Assembly: GCA_946479785.1 (NCBI GenBank)
Contig: CAMLHQ010000124.1
Span: 1-6,906 of the forward strand
Direction: 5' to 3'
Length of the DNA stretch: 6,906 bases
Source of the DNA: an uncultured Nitrospira sp.
GTDB lineage: Bacteria; Nitrospirota; Nitrospiria; Nitrospirales; Nitrospiraceae
Each line of letters starts with the position of its first letter. Within the stretch, counting starts at the first letter, position 1. This document shows positions 1-6,032 of the stretch, piece by piece. Under the pieces are notes generated by a model. It had not been told where the DNA came from. It made no database searches and was given only the letters and a program-made list of their open reading frames with translations. A program made the position numbers and the translations under genes.

Positions 1-243
1 AAAGCCACTCTTCGCACCCGCCCGGCCCCGGCGCGCCAAGACGCGTCCTTCACCGACCAACGTTCTCGCATCGCTCGGAGGCTCAACGTACAACGAGAGG
101 TACGCTTCGCTCTTCGCTCACTGCGGCCGCTCGCGGAACGAAGCGTCTCGGCGCTTCGGGGTGGGAGGGTGAGAATGGACGGCCTTTTGAACACCCTGCG
201 AGTGCGCTATGGCAGTGAAGGATTGTTCGCAACCTATTAGCGC
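1..243. other. Non-coding GC-rich region downstream of the operon
   Basis: I see no credible gene here on either strand. The sequence is rich in short palindromes (GGCGCGCC at 30-37, ACGCGT at 41-46, GCGGCCGC at 123-130), a tandem 7-mer and inverted repeats (separate entry). It begins right after the stop codon of the last operon gene, which ends at 244. No hairpin followed by a T tract was found on the minus strand, so the operon's terminator is not obvious. The composition suggests an intergenic repeat rather than decayed coding sequence, but this rests on appearance only. Confidence 0.6.
102..158. repeat. Inverted-repeat cluster, possible dispersed intergenic element
   Basis: ACGCTTCG at 102-109 is exactly complementary in reverse to CGAAGCGT at 139-146. 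The segment 139-145 can instead pair with 152-158 (CGAAGCG with CGCTTCG, 6-base loop), so two alternative hairpins compete for the same arm. TTCGCTC occurs twice in tandem at 106-112 and 113-119, and the perfect palindrome GCGGCCGC sits at 123-130 inside the larger loop. This architecture resembles REP-like intergenic repeats. Whether other copies exist in the genome cannot be seen from one window. Confidence 0.5.
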
Positions 244-2004
244 TTAGTGGCCTGAAAGGCCAGCAGCGGGAGGAGTGACACCTTCGGGAATTGTGACCGT
301 GGCTTGATTGGACAGGAGCTGATAGCCGAACCTGGTCAAGACCGGTTGGAAAGATTGGGCTTCAGTCGGCAGCGAAGACGTTAAGCTGTCCGGCACGATA
401 ATCATCGTGCGGCCCCCTTGTGAGAGGCGGGTACGGAGCAGCTCCTGTTCGTTCCCCCTGACGAAGAAGACTTTTTGCTTCGCATAAAAGACCAGAGAAG
501 GTCTGGATGGTCCAAACATGATGAGCTGGTCTTCGTGCGACAGGTTCAGTCCCGCTACATAGGCGAGTTCCTGTGGCGGTGAAATGAAATAGCGGTTGAG
601 GCCCGGCATTACCAACTGAATGATGATCAACACCAGCAGTGCGAGCGATGCGCCAGCCGCCCAGAACGCTCCTGCCCGTCTCGATTCCTGCAATCCTAGG
701 TAGCCGACCAACGTCATACCAATTAAGAGTACCGTGGAAGCCACATAGGGACCGCTTCCCAAGTCGAAGGATGTCGCCAAGGGAAACTCCTTCACCAATG
801 TTCCGGCAAATGAATGGTAGAGAGACGGCAACGACGCGAGACCGATCGCCAGAAGATAGCCGATGGCCATCAGCGTATGGATCGATGCTCTGAGGCCTTT
901 CATCTCGGGATGGAGGAGGCTGCGGTGCCAGTAGGACGCGGTCAGCAGCGCCGCGGCAGGAAACAGCGGGCCGATGTAGTGTGGGAGTCTGGTCGATGAC
1001 AGCGTAAAAAACAGGAAGATCCCCAACAGCCACAGCGCTGCAAACCATTCCAACTCTGGAGACATTTCGTCCTGCATTACCCTCGGGTTTGAGTCCTTAG
1101 TGCTCGTTTGAGTCTTTGCCTTTCGCCAGGTTCGATAGGCCTGGTACCAGGCACATGGCAGCCAACCGCTCCAAGGGAAGAAACCGAGCAGGAGGACTGG
1201 AACATAAAAGAGGATGGTGAAGCCGTGGCCTTCCATTGGATTGAAAAATCGTCCGACTGTATTGGCCTCTGCCGATGCGGCATACTTCGTCCCATGGAGC
1301 GACCACATCATGACGTACCACGGGAGAGCCAGGGCGGCGAAAAGGATGGTGCCGGCTAGCGGAGCGCCCTGACGCCAGAATCGGCGCCATTGACTGGTGA
1401 CAGTCAAATACAGCGAGATCGTCACGAGCGGAACGAGAAATCCCACCGGTCCCTTTGTCAGCGTCGCCAGGGCCATGCCTACGTAGACCATCCATCGCCA
1501 CCAACGCTCTCGGTCGTGGCCGTGGAATCCGAGCCAAAAACTGAACAGCGACAATGTCGTGAGAAAGATCAGCACGCTGTCGGTCAGGGCCATGCGGCTC
1601 AATCCGATCATTTCGAGATTGAGCAGTAACATGAGGGCGGCGAACAAGCCGACGACCGCTCCGCAGAACCGGCTGACGAATAGATATTGAAGCACAATCG
1701 ACCCAAGACCGAAGATGGCCGACGGGAGCCGAGCGGAAAATTCGTCGACGCCGAACAAGCTGTAGGCAATGCCCATCAGCCAATACACCAGCGCGGGCTT
1801 GGCAAACCGGGGCTCGTAGTTGAACGTGGGGCTTACCCAATCGCCGGTTTCGAACATCTCGCGACCGGCTTCGGCGTTGCGTCCTTCGTCCCGGTCGGTG
1901 AGCCCCATCGAGCCCAGTCCGAGAAAAAGCAGGAGACCGGCCAACAGGATCAGGAGAGTCAGGTTGAGGAGGTGTGTAGAAGTCGGTTTACGCGATGGCA
2001 GCAT
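244..2004 (-). CDS. ArnT-like membrane glycosyltransferase (ArnT-b, GT83/PMT_2 type)
   Basis: Predicted 586-residue inner-membrane enzyme that transfers a sugar from a polyprenyl-phosphate carrier to an acceptor on the periplasmic side. A hydrophobic segment at about 12-35 leads into the first periplasmic loop, with the family signature LTDRDEGRNAEAGREM (35-50; D39, E40, R42), then GDW (54-56) and K69-P70. D142 lies in the SRMALTD motif, and TKGP and LPWY motifs follow. Spacings of 30 (D39 to K69) and 73 (K69 to D142) match my recollection of the catalytic Asp/Lys/Asp in structurally studied ArnT. About a dozen hydrophobic stretches are followed by a soluble C-terminal domain from about 478 containing RPSLVFYAK (491-499). 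Length is slightly above the roughly 550 residues of ArnT. It is the last gene of the operon, 53 nt after GT2-b, and a paralog of the enzyme at 3996-5723. The acceptor is unknown; a protein or polysaccharide acceptor is possible. The ATG at 2004 is the only sensible start but lacks a clear Shine-Dalgarno sequence. Confidence 0.9.
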   Translation of the reverse strand: MLPSRKPTSTHLLNLTLLILLAGLLLFLGLGSMGLTDRDEGRNAEAGREMFETGDWVSPTFNYEPRFAKPALVYWLMGIAYSLFGVDEFSARLPSAIFGLGSIVLQYLFVSRFCGAVVGLFAALMLLLNLEMIGLSRMALTDSVLIFLTTLSLFSFWLGFHGHDRERWWRWMVYVGMALATLTKGPVGFLVPLVTISLYLTVTSQWRRFWRQGAPLAGTILFAALALPWYVMMWSLHGTKYAASAEANTVGRFFNPMEGHGFTILFYVPVLLLGFFPWSGWLPCAWYQAYRTWRKAKTQTSTKDSNPRVMQDEMSPELEWFAALWLLGIFLFFTLSSTRLPHYIGPLFPAAALLTASYWHRSLLHPEMKGLRASIHTLMAIGYLLAIGLASLPSLYHSFAGTLVKEFPLATSFDLGSGPYVASTVLLIGMTLVGYLGLQESRRAGAFWAAGASLALLVLIIIQLVMPGLNRYFISPPQELAYVAGLNLSHEDQLIMFGPSRPSLVFYAKQKVFFVRGNEQELLRTRLSQGGRTMIIVPDSLTSSLPTEAQSFQPVLTRFGYQLLSNQATVTIPEGVTPPAAGLSGH

Positions 2005-2057
2005 GGGAGGTATCGCGAGGCATGGGCCCGATTTCGCGACCGGCGCTCTTCCCTGCT

Positions 2058-3020
2058 TTACCGGCGGCTGTGAATCGAGCGTGTCGCGTAAATCGATCTG
2101 TTCTGGGATTCGTAGTAGGTGCGCGAGAGCATATCGCCCAGTAAGCCCATTGAAAGGAATTGGACGCCGCTCAAGATCAGGACGACGGCGACCATCAGCA
2201 GCGGGCCATGCTCCGTCATGATCGTTTCGCCGAACAACAGTTTTTTCACCAACAGAAAAAACCCGATGCCGCTGCCGAGCATCGTGCCGAGCAGACCAAA
2301 GAGGCCGAAGAAGTGCAAGGGTTTGGTGGAGTAGTCGAGCATGAATTTGATGCTCAGCAGGTCCAACAAGACCCGAATGGTTCGCCCTAACCCATACTTG
2401 GATGTTCCGCTTTCCCGTGGAGACAGCCGGACCGGCACTTCCACGACCGTGGCTCCGGACCAGCTGGCCAGGGCGGGAATGAACCGGTGCAGCTCCCCAT
2501 AGAGAGGAATGTTTTGAATGACGTCTCGACGATAGGCCTTGAATGTGCAGCCGAAGTCATGCAGCGGCACGCGGGATATCCATGCCATGATACGGTTGGC
2601 GATGAAGCTGGGCAGCTTACGGGTCACGTCATCGTTGCGGTTTTTTCTCCATCCGCTGGCGATGTCGTAGCCTTCGCGTAGTTTGTCAACTAATGCCGGA
2701 ATGTCGGCAGGGTCGTACTGTAAGTCGCCATCCAGTGCAATGACGATATCGCCGCGAGCGAAATCGAACCCGGCCTTCAGGGCGGCAGTCTGCCCGAAAT
2801 TTTTTCTGAGCTGCAGCACATGGACGTTCGAGTCTTGCTCGTAGATCCCCGTGAGCAGCTTGAGCGTGTGATCCTGGCTTCCGTCATCAACAAAAATCAG
2901 TTCGTAAGGCGCTCCAAGCCGCTGCATCACATCGCTCAATTTCGCATGGAGGGGCGCGACGCTCCCTTCTTCATTGAAGAACGGCACAACCACGGAATAT
3001 GTGATCTTCCCTTCATTCAT
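2058..3020 (-). CDS. Membrane-anchored GT2 glycosyltransferase (GT2-b), polyprenyl-phosphate sugar synthase type
   Basis: Predicted 320-residue GT-A fold enzyme that moves a sugar from a nucleotide donor to polyprenyl phosphate on the cytoplasmic face, as ArnC, FlmF2, GtrB and dolichol-phosphate mannose synthases do. Visible motifs are SVVVPFFNEE (9-18), VDDGS (44-48), the metal-binding DGDLQ (97-101, replacing the more common DADLQ), SGWRKNRND (122-130) and HDFGCTFKAYRR (154-165). Two membrane helices follow at about 237-258 and 273-295, the usual anchor of this subgroup. The ATG at 3020 was chosen because the core fold starts directly after it and because it overlaps the deacetylase stop in an ATGA, which implies translational coupling. 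A longer reading frame extends upstream to 3185, but that extension is Arg/Pro/His-rich and lies inside the deacetylase gene. The next gene is ArnT-b, the probable user of its product. The sugar cannot be read from the sequence; an N-acetylhexosamine is inferred from the neighbour. Confidence 0.92.
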   Translation of the reverse strand: MNEGKITYSVVVPFFNEEGSVAPLHAKLSDVMQRLGAPYELIFVDDGSQDHTLKLLTGIYEQDSNVHVLQLRKNFGQTAALKAGFDFARGDIVIALDGDLQYDPADIPALVDKLREGYDIASGWRKNRNDDVTRKLPSFIANRIMAWISRVPLHDFGCTFKAYRRDVIQNIPLYGELHRFIPALASWSGATVVEVPVRLSPRESGTSKYGLGRTIRVLLDLLSIKFMLDYSTKPLHFFGLFGLLGTMLGSGIGFFLLVKKLLFGETIMTEHGPLLMVAVVLILSGVQFLSMGLLGDMLSRTYYESQNRSIYATRSIHSRR

Positions 3021-3898
3021 ACATGGCCTACTTGGATGTCTCGATAGGTGCCGAGTGTGAGACCGAGCCGAGCGGCCAATGCCGTGATGGCCGGTTGTGT
3101 GAGCGCATCGACTTCGATCTGGCGTTGGCCGTGGAGTCGCGTCGGGACCGCCTCCAGGGCCCGGTCGGGATAACCGGGATGACACATGAGTTCGCTGGTT
3201 CCCTCAGGGACGCTTCGGAGGATCATTTCCAGAGTATTCACGTCGAGCAATCCGGTCTGAGTGATCCCATAGCAATGCGCTGGACAGCCCAGGCCTGCCC
3301 TCCACGCCCTAGCGCGCTGACCGACTGCGAGTAAGGCCAGAGCACGAGCGACGGCGAACTGGCGCAAGAAGCGAACCGGCGACGGCGTCTTGAGGACGCT
3401 GGTCAGATTGACCATCCGTTCGGCGGAACAGCGAATGCCGCGGATGCCGTATTCTAGGGCGAGTTTCACCGTGATAGCAAATATTGAGGGCCATGTCTGA
3501 ACGTGCTGATGACCGTCGAGATGGGTCGGCATGATTTCAGCAGCCAGAACGTGTTCGATCTGCGCACGGAACTCCCGCTCAATATGCGCGAGTTGAGCGG
3601 TTCCTGCAAGCAACTGTTGCACGAGTTGCGGCGGTTTGGCCGCGAACGACTGCGCTGCATTGATCAGACTTGGAATCTCCGAGGGAGGTGCGATCGGCCG
3701 TCCGTCGGTAAGGTTGAGATGAATGCCCACTCCAAGAGCAGGCGAGTGGCGCGCCAATGCAACGGCCGACTGAAACGCCACGCCGTTCGCGAGCAGGCTG
3801 GTACTTGTCACCAGTCCCCGACGGTGCGCATCGAGAATGCCCTGGTTCACCCCTTCCGTGAGTCCGAAATCATCGGCATTGACGATTAACAGCTTCAT
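3017..3898 (-). CDS. ChbG/HpnK (YdjC)-family carbohydrate deacetylase
   Basis: Predicted 293-residue metal-dependent deacetylase of N-acetylated sugars. Family motifs are all present: VNADDFG (6-12) with the metal-binding and catalytic ADD, GIHLNLTDGRP (58-68), the metal-binding THLDGHQH (125-132, H126 and H130) and CHPGYPD (239-245). The length is normal for the family, and no signal peptide is seen, so it is probably cytoplasmic. Its stop overlaps the start of GT2-b by 4 nt, and an ArnT-like gene follows. Relatives include ChbG (chitooligosaccharides), HpnK (linked to hopanoid gene clusters) and Francisella NaxD (undecaprenyl-phosphate N-acetylgalactosamine). From context, I infer the NaxD-like role of deacetylating a lipid-carrier-bound amino sugar. 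No hopanoid genes are visible in the window, so the HpnK assignment is family-level only. The start at 3898 puts NADDFG at the expected distance from the N-terminus. It is preceded by the operon's largest gap (97 nt), with no strong ribosome binding site. Confidence 0.9.
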   Translation of the reverse strand: MKLLIVNADDFGLTEGVNQGILDAHRRGLVTSTSLLANGVAFQSAVALARHSPALGVGIHLNLTDGRPIAPPSEIPSLINAAQSFAAKPPQLVQQLLAGTAQLAHIEREFRAQIEHVLAAEIMPTHLDGHQHVQTWPSIFAITVKLALEYGIRGIRCSAERMVNLTSVLKTPSPVRFLRQFAVARALALLAVGQRARAWRAGLGCPAHCYGITQTGLLDVNTLEMILRSVPEGTSELMCHPGYPDRALEAVPTRLHGQRQIEVDALTQPAITALAARLGLTLGTYRDIQVGHV

Positions 3899-3962
3899 CG
3901 AGCGTGGTGTATCTCGTTCGGCAGGATCCAGTCCGTTGCATCACTCTACAAGGCGGTGCGAG

Positions 3963-3972
3963 AGCACGTGCT
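3963..3972. repeat. Perfect 10-bp palindrome between ArnT-a and the deacetylase gene
   Basis: AGCACGTGCT is a perfect palindrome within the 97-nt gap that separates the two halves of the operon, the longest gap in it. It could be an operator half-site or the tip of an RNA hairpin. It could equally be chance in a window of this size. I found no convincing -35/-10 pair next to it. Confidence 0.2.
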
Positions 3973-3995
3973 GTCCTGCGGTTTGTGACCGACGG

Positions 3996-5723
3996 TCAAG
4001 GCTTTCCGTGAGGGCCGACCATAGAGGCCGGGGAACGCTCGGCGGAAGGCGGCACATTGACCATCGGTTCATTCGCCACCAGACTGTATCCGTAGCGTTC
4101 GAGGAGGACGGGATAGCTCACCGCCTCACCCGGCAACTTGGAGCGCAGCCTGGTCGGCAGCAAAATCATGGTCCTGCCGGGTTGCTTTAAATAGGGAGTC
4201 ATCCGTTCTTCCTGTCCAGCATGGACGATGACGGCTTTTCGCTTGGCGTAAAAAATAAGTGACGGTCTGAATGATTCGTAGCAAATGAACTGGTCTTCCG
4301 GTTTCAGATTGAGTCCGGCAATGTACGCCAGTTGTTGCGGGGGGGCGACGAAATAGGTGGCGAACTGCGGCAGCCCGAATTTCAGTCCCACGAAAAGCGT
4401 GAGACCGATGGTTGCGCCGGCGGCCCACACGGCGCCATACCGGCGCTTTTCCGAAAGCCCGAAGTAGCCCACCAGGGCTGATCCCACGACCAGAATCGCT
4501 CCGCATGCGATTGGACTGGGACCGAGATCGACCTGATGGGCCATGGGAAATTCTCTGGCGATCTTGTCGACGAACTTGGCGTAGAGCAGGGGCGCAGAAG
4601 CCAGAGCAAGTCCCATCAGATATCCCGTGATCATGATGGTATGAATGGCCCCGCGGAACCAGCTGGTCATCGGCCGGTCCATGGAGCGCTTCCAGTAACA
4701 GGCGACAAGGATAGACGCGGCAGGGAACAGCGGACCGATGTAGTGAAGCAGCCGCGTGCTCGACAGGCTGAAGAACACAAATACCACCACCACCCAGATG
4801 CCGGCGAAGAACTCCAGGTCATCACCTCTGTCAACGGTCGCTGCTGCAGCCGCGCCGCGATGGTCCCACCACGTTTTGAACGTGTCATAGAGTGCCGCAG
4901 GAAGAAAGCCGCTCCAGGGGAAAAAACCGATCAACAACACCGGTAGGTAGAAGAAAACCGTGCCGCCGTGGCCTTCGAGCGTAGCAAAAAACCGTCCCGC
5001 CATTTCAGGATACGCGGCGTTCCAATATTGCGAGCCGTGGAGCATCGACATGGCAATGTACCAAGGCAGTGCCAGCGACAGGCTGACGAGCGTCCCCAGA
5101 ATCGGGAACCCCTGGTGCCAAAATTGGCTCACCTTTCGAGTAAGCAGGATGTATGAAGCCGCAACGAGGAGAGGCACGAGCACGCCGATGGGACCCTTCG
5201 TCAATACTCCCAACCCGATTCCCACATAAAACAACCACAGCAGGGAGCGTTGCGTCCCTTGGCCATTGAGTCCGAACCAGAGCGCGAACAGGGAGAGCGT
5301 CGTAAAAAAGATCAAGGCACTGTCATGAATGACCATGTGGCCGATGGCGAGAATCTCGACGTTGAGCACCAGCATCACCGCACCGAGAAATCCCACGGCT
5401 GTTCCGCGTGCGCGGCTCAGGAAGAGATATTGGAGCAGTGCGAGCATGACGCCGAACGATGCCGCCGGCAGGCGGGCCGCGAATTCGTTGACGCCGAACA
5501 CTCGGTAGGACAGGCTGATCAGCCAATAATTGAAGATGGGTTTCTTCCAGCGGGGTTCGTAATGAAACGTCGGACTGATCCAATCCCCGCTTTCGAGCAT
5601 CTCCCTGGCGGCCTCGGCGTTGTTGCCCTCGTCGACATCCGTGAGCCCTAGCGTGCCCAGCTCAAGAAAAAACAGCGTGCCGGCCAACATGAGTAATGCT
5701 GCGATGTGCTGCCATGGTTTCAT
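3996..5723 (-). CDS. ArnT-like membrane glycosyltransferase (ArnT-a, GT83/PMT_2 type)
   Basis: Predicted 575-residue integral membrane enzyme transferring a polyprenyl-phosphate-bound sugar on the periplasmic side. A helix at about 6-27 leads to LTDVDEGNNAEAAREM (27-42; D31, E32), then GDW (46-48), K61-P62, D134 in HMVIHD, TKGP (175-178), LPWY and STRLLHYIGP motifs, and a soluble C-terminal domain from about 463 with RPSLIFYAK. The spacing D31-K61-D134 (30 and 73 residues) is identical to that of ArnT-b, so the catalytic frame is kept. Two otherwise conserved arginines are replaced: DEGR becomes DEGN (N34), and SR..LTD becomes GH..IHD (H129). This suggests a different donor or carrier geometry. 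The frame is open back to 5957, but residues before the ATG at 5723 are non-hydrophobic and overlap the preceding gene, so 5723 is preferred; it lies 14 nt after that gene. No clear Shine-Dalgarno sequence. It is paralogous to ArnT-b, with long shared stretches near the C-terminus. Confidence 0.92.
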   Translation of the reverse strand: MKPWQHIAALLMLAGTLFFLELGTLGLTDVDEGNNAEAAREMLESGDWISPTFHYEPRWKKPIFNYWLISLSYRVFGVNEFAARLPAASFGVMLALLQYLFLSRARGTAVGFLGAVMLVLNVEILAIGHMVIHDSALIFFTTLSLFALWFGLNGQGTQRSLLWLFYVGIGLGVLTKGPIGVLVPLLVAASYILLTRKVSQFWHQGFPILGTLVSLSLALPWYIAMSMLHGSQYWNAAYPEMAGRFFATLEGHGGTVFFYLPVLLIGFFPWSGFLPAALYDTFKTWWDHRGAAAAATVDRGDDLEFFAGIWVVVVFVFFSLSSTRLLHYIGPLFPAASILVACYWKRSMDRPMTSWFRGAIHTIMITGYLMGLALASAPLLYAKFVDKIAREFPMAHQVDLGPSPIACGAILVVGSALVGYFGLSEKRRYGAVWAAGATIGLTLFVGLKFGLPQFATYFVAPPQQLAYIAGLNLKPEDQFICYESFRPSLIFYAKRKAVIVHAGQEERMTPYLKQPGRTMILLPTRLRSKLPGEAVSYPVLLERYGYSLVANEPMVNVPPSAERSPASMVGPHGKP

Positions 5724-5737
5724 CGTTTGGTCGGTGA

Positions 5738-6022
5738 TCAGGAGAGGGGCTTCCCGTTGTTCGAAATCCGCTTGAGCATCATCAGGTTTCGGAGGTAGAC
5801 CAAGGTGCCGACAGTCTGGCCGACGATAAACACCGGGTCTTTCCGGTAGACGGCATAGACGAGGGTGATCAATCCCCCGATCAAGCTCATGTACCAGAAT
5901 GCCACTGGCACATGGCTTTCCGCTCTTTGCTCCGACGCAATCCATTGAATGAGCCATCGACCGAAAAAAAGGCCTTGACCCAGGAATCCAACGGCAAGCC
6001 AGATGGTTTCGGTGACATTCAT
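5738..6022 (-). CDS. Small three-helix membrane protein, LAB_N (lipid-A-disaccharide synthase N-terminal) family
   Basis: Predicted 94-residue inner-membrane protein. It matches the stand-alone form of the LAB_N domain: LGQGLFFGRWLIQWIASE (14-31) with GQ, R22 and QW, VPVAFWYMSLIGG (38-50), YRKDPVFIVGQ (59-69) and LVYLRNL (74-80). Three hydrophobic helices lie at about 5-28, 40-58 and 63-83. As I recall, the family is grouped with PQ-loop/SWEET-like proteins, which fits a transport or scaffold role. It is not a lipid A disaccharide synthase, since the catalytic domain is absent. It sits between a soluble GT2 and an ArnT-like enzyme, a placement suggesting it helps the GT2 product reach or cross the membrane; this is inference. 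The ATG at 6022, 10 nt after the GT2 stop, begins the conserved domain directly. The in-frame ATG at 6130 would add 36 Cys-rich residues from within the GT2 gene and is rejected. No clear Shine-Dalgarno sequence, so coupling to the GT2 is likely. Confidence 0.88.
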   Translation of the reverse strand: MNVTETIWLAVGFLGQGLFFGRWLIQWIASEQRAESHVPVAFWYMSLIGGLITLVYAVYRKDPVFIVGQTVGTLVYLRNLMMLKRISNNGKPLS

Positions 6023-6032
6023 GATAGAGAAG

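Noticed and set aside
139..158. Rho-independent terminator for the operon
   Set aside because: The hairpin (7-bp stem, 6-base loop) is not followed by a T tract on the minus strand and sits about 85 nt past the stop codon.
1097..1840. 247-codon minus-strand open frame inside ArnT-b
   Set aside because: Its translation is rich in Arg, Pro and His with no motif, and it overlaps a well-supported gene on the same strand in another frame; a high-GC shadow.
1687..2221. Plus-strand open frames opposite ArnT-b and GT2-b
   Set aside because: Low-complexity Arg/Gln/Glu/Pro composition with no recognisable domain, lying antisense to strongly supported genes.
3021..3185. N-terminal extension of GT2-b to 3185
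   Set aside because: The extra 55 residues are Arg/Pro/His/Ser-rich and lie inside the deacetylase gene; the GT2 fold starts immediately after the ATG at 3020.
5724..5957. N-terminal extension of ArnT-a to an upstream ATG at 5957
   Set aside because: The added 78 residues are polar, Pro/Arg/Cys-rich and overlap the LAB_N gene in another frame; the family N-terminus (a membrane helix followed by the DE motif) begins at 5723.
5738..6022. Reading the small membrane protein as a truncated lipid A disaccharide synthase (lpxB pseudogene)
   Set aside because: It has its own start and stop, is complete for the stand-alone LAB_N form, and sits among GT2 and ArnT genes; no remnant of the catalytic domain follows it.
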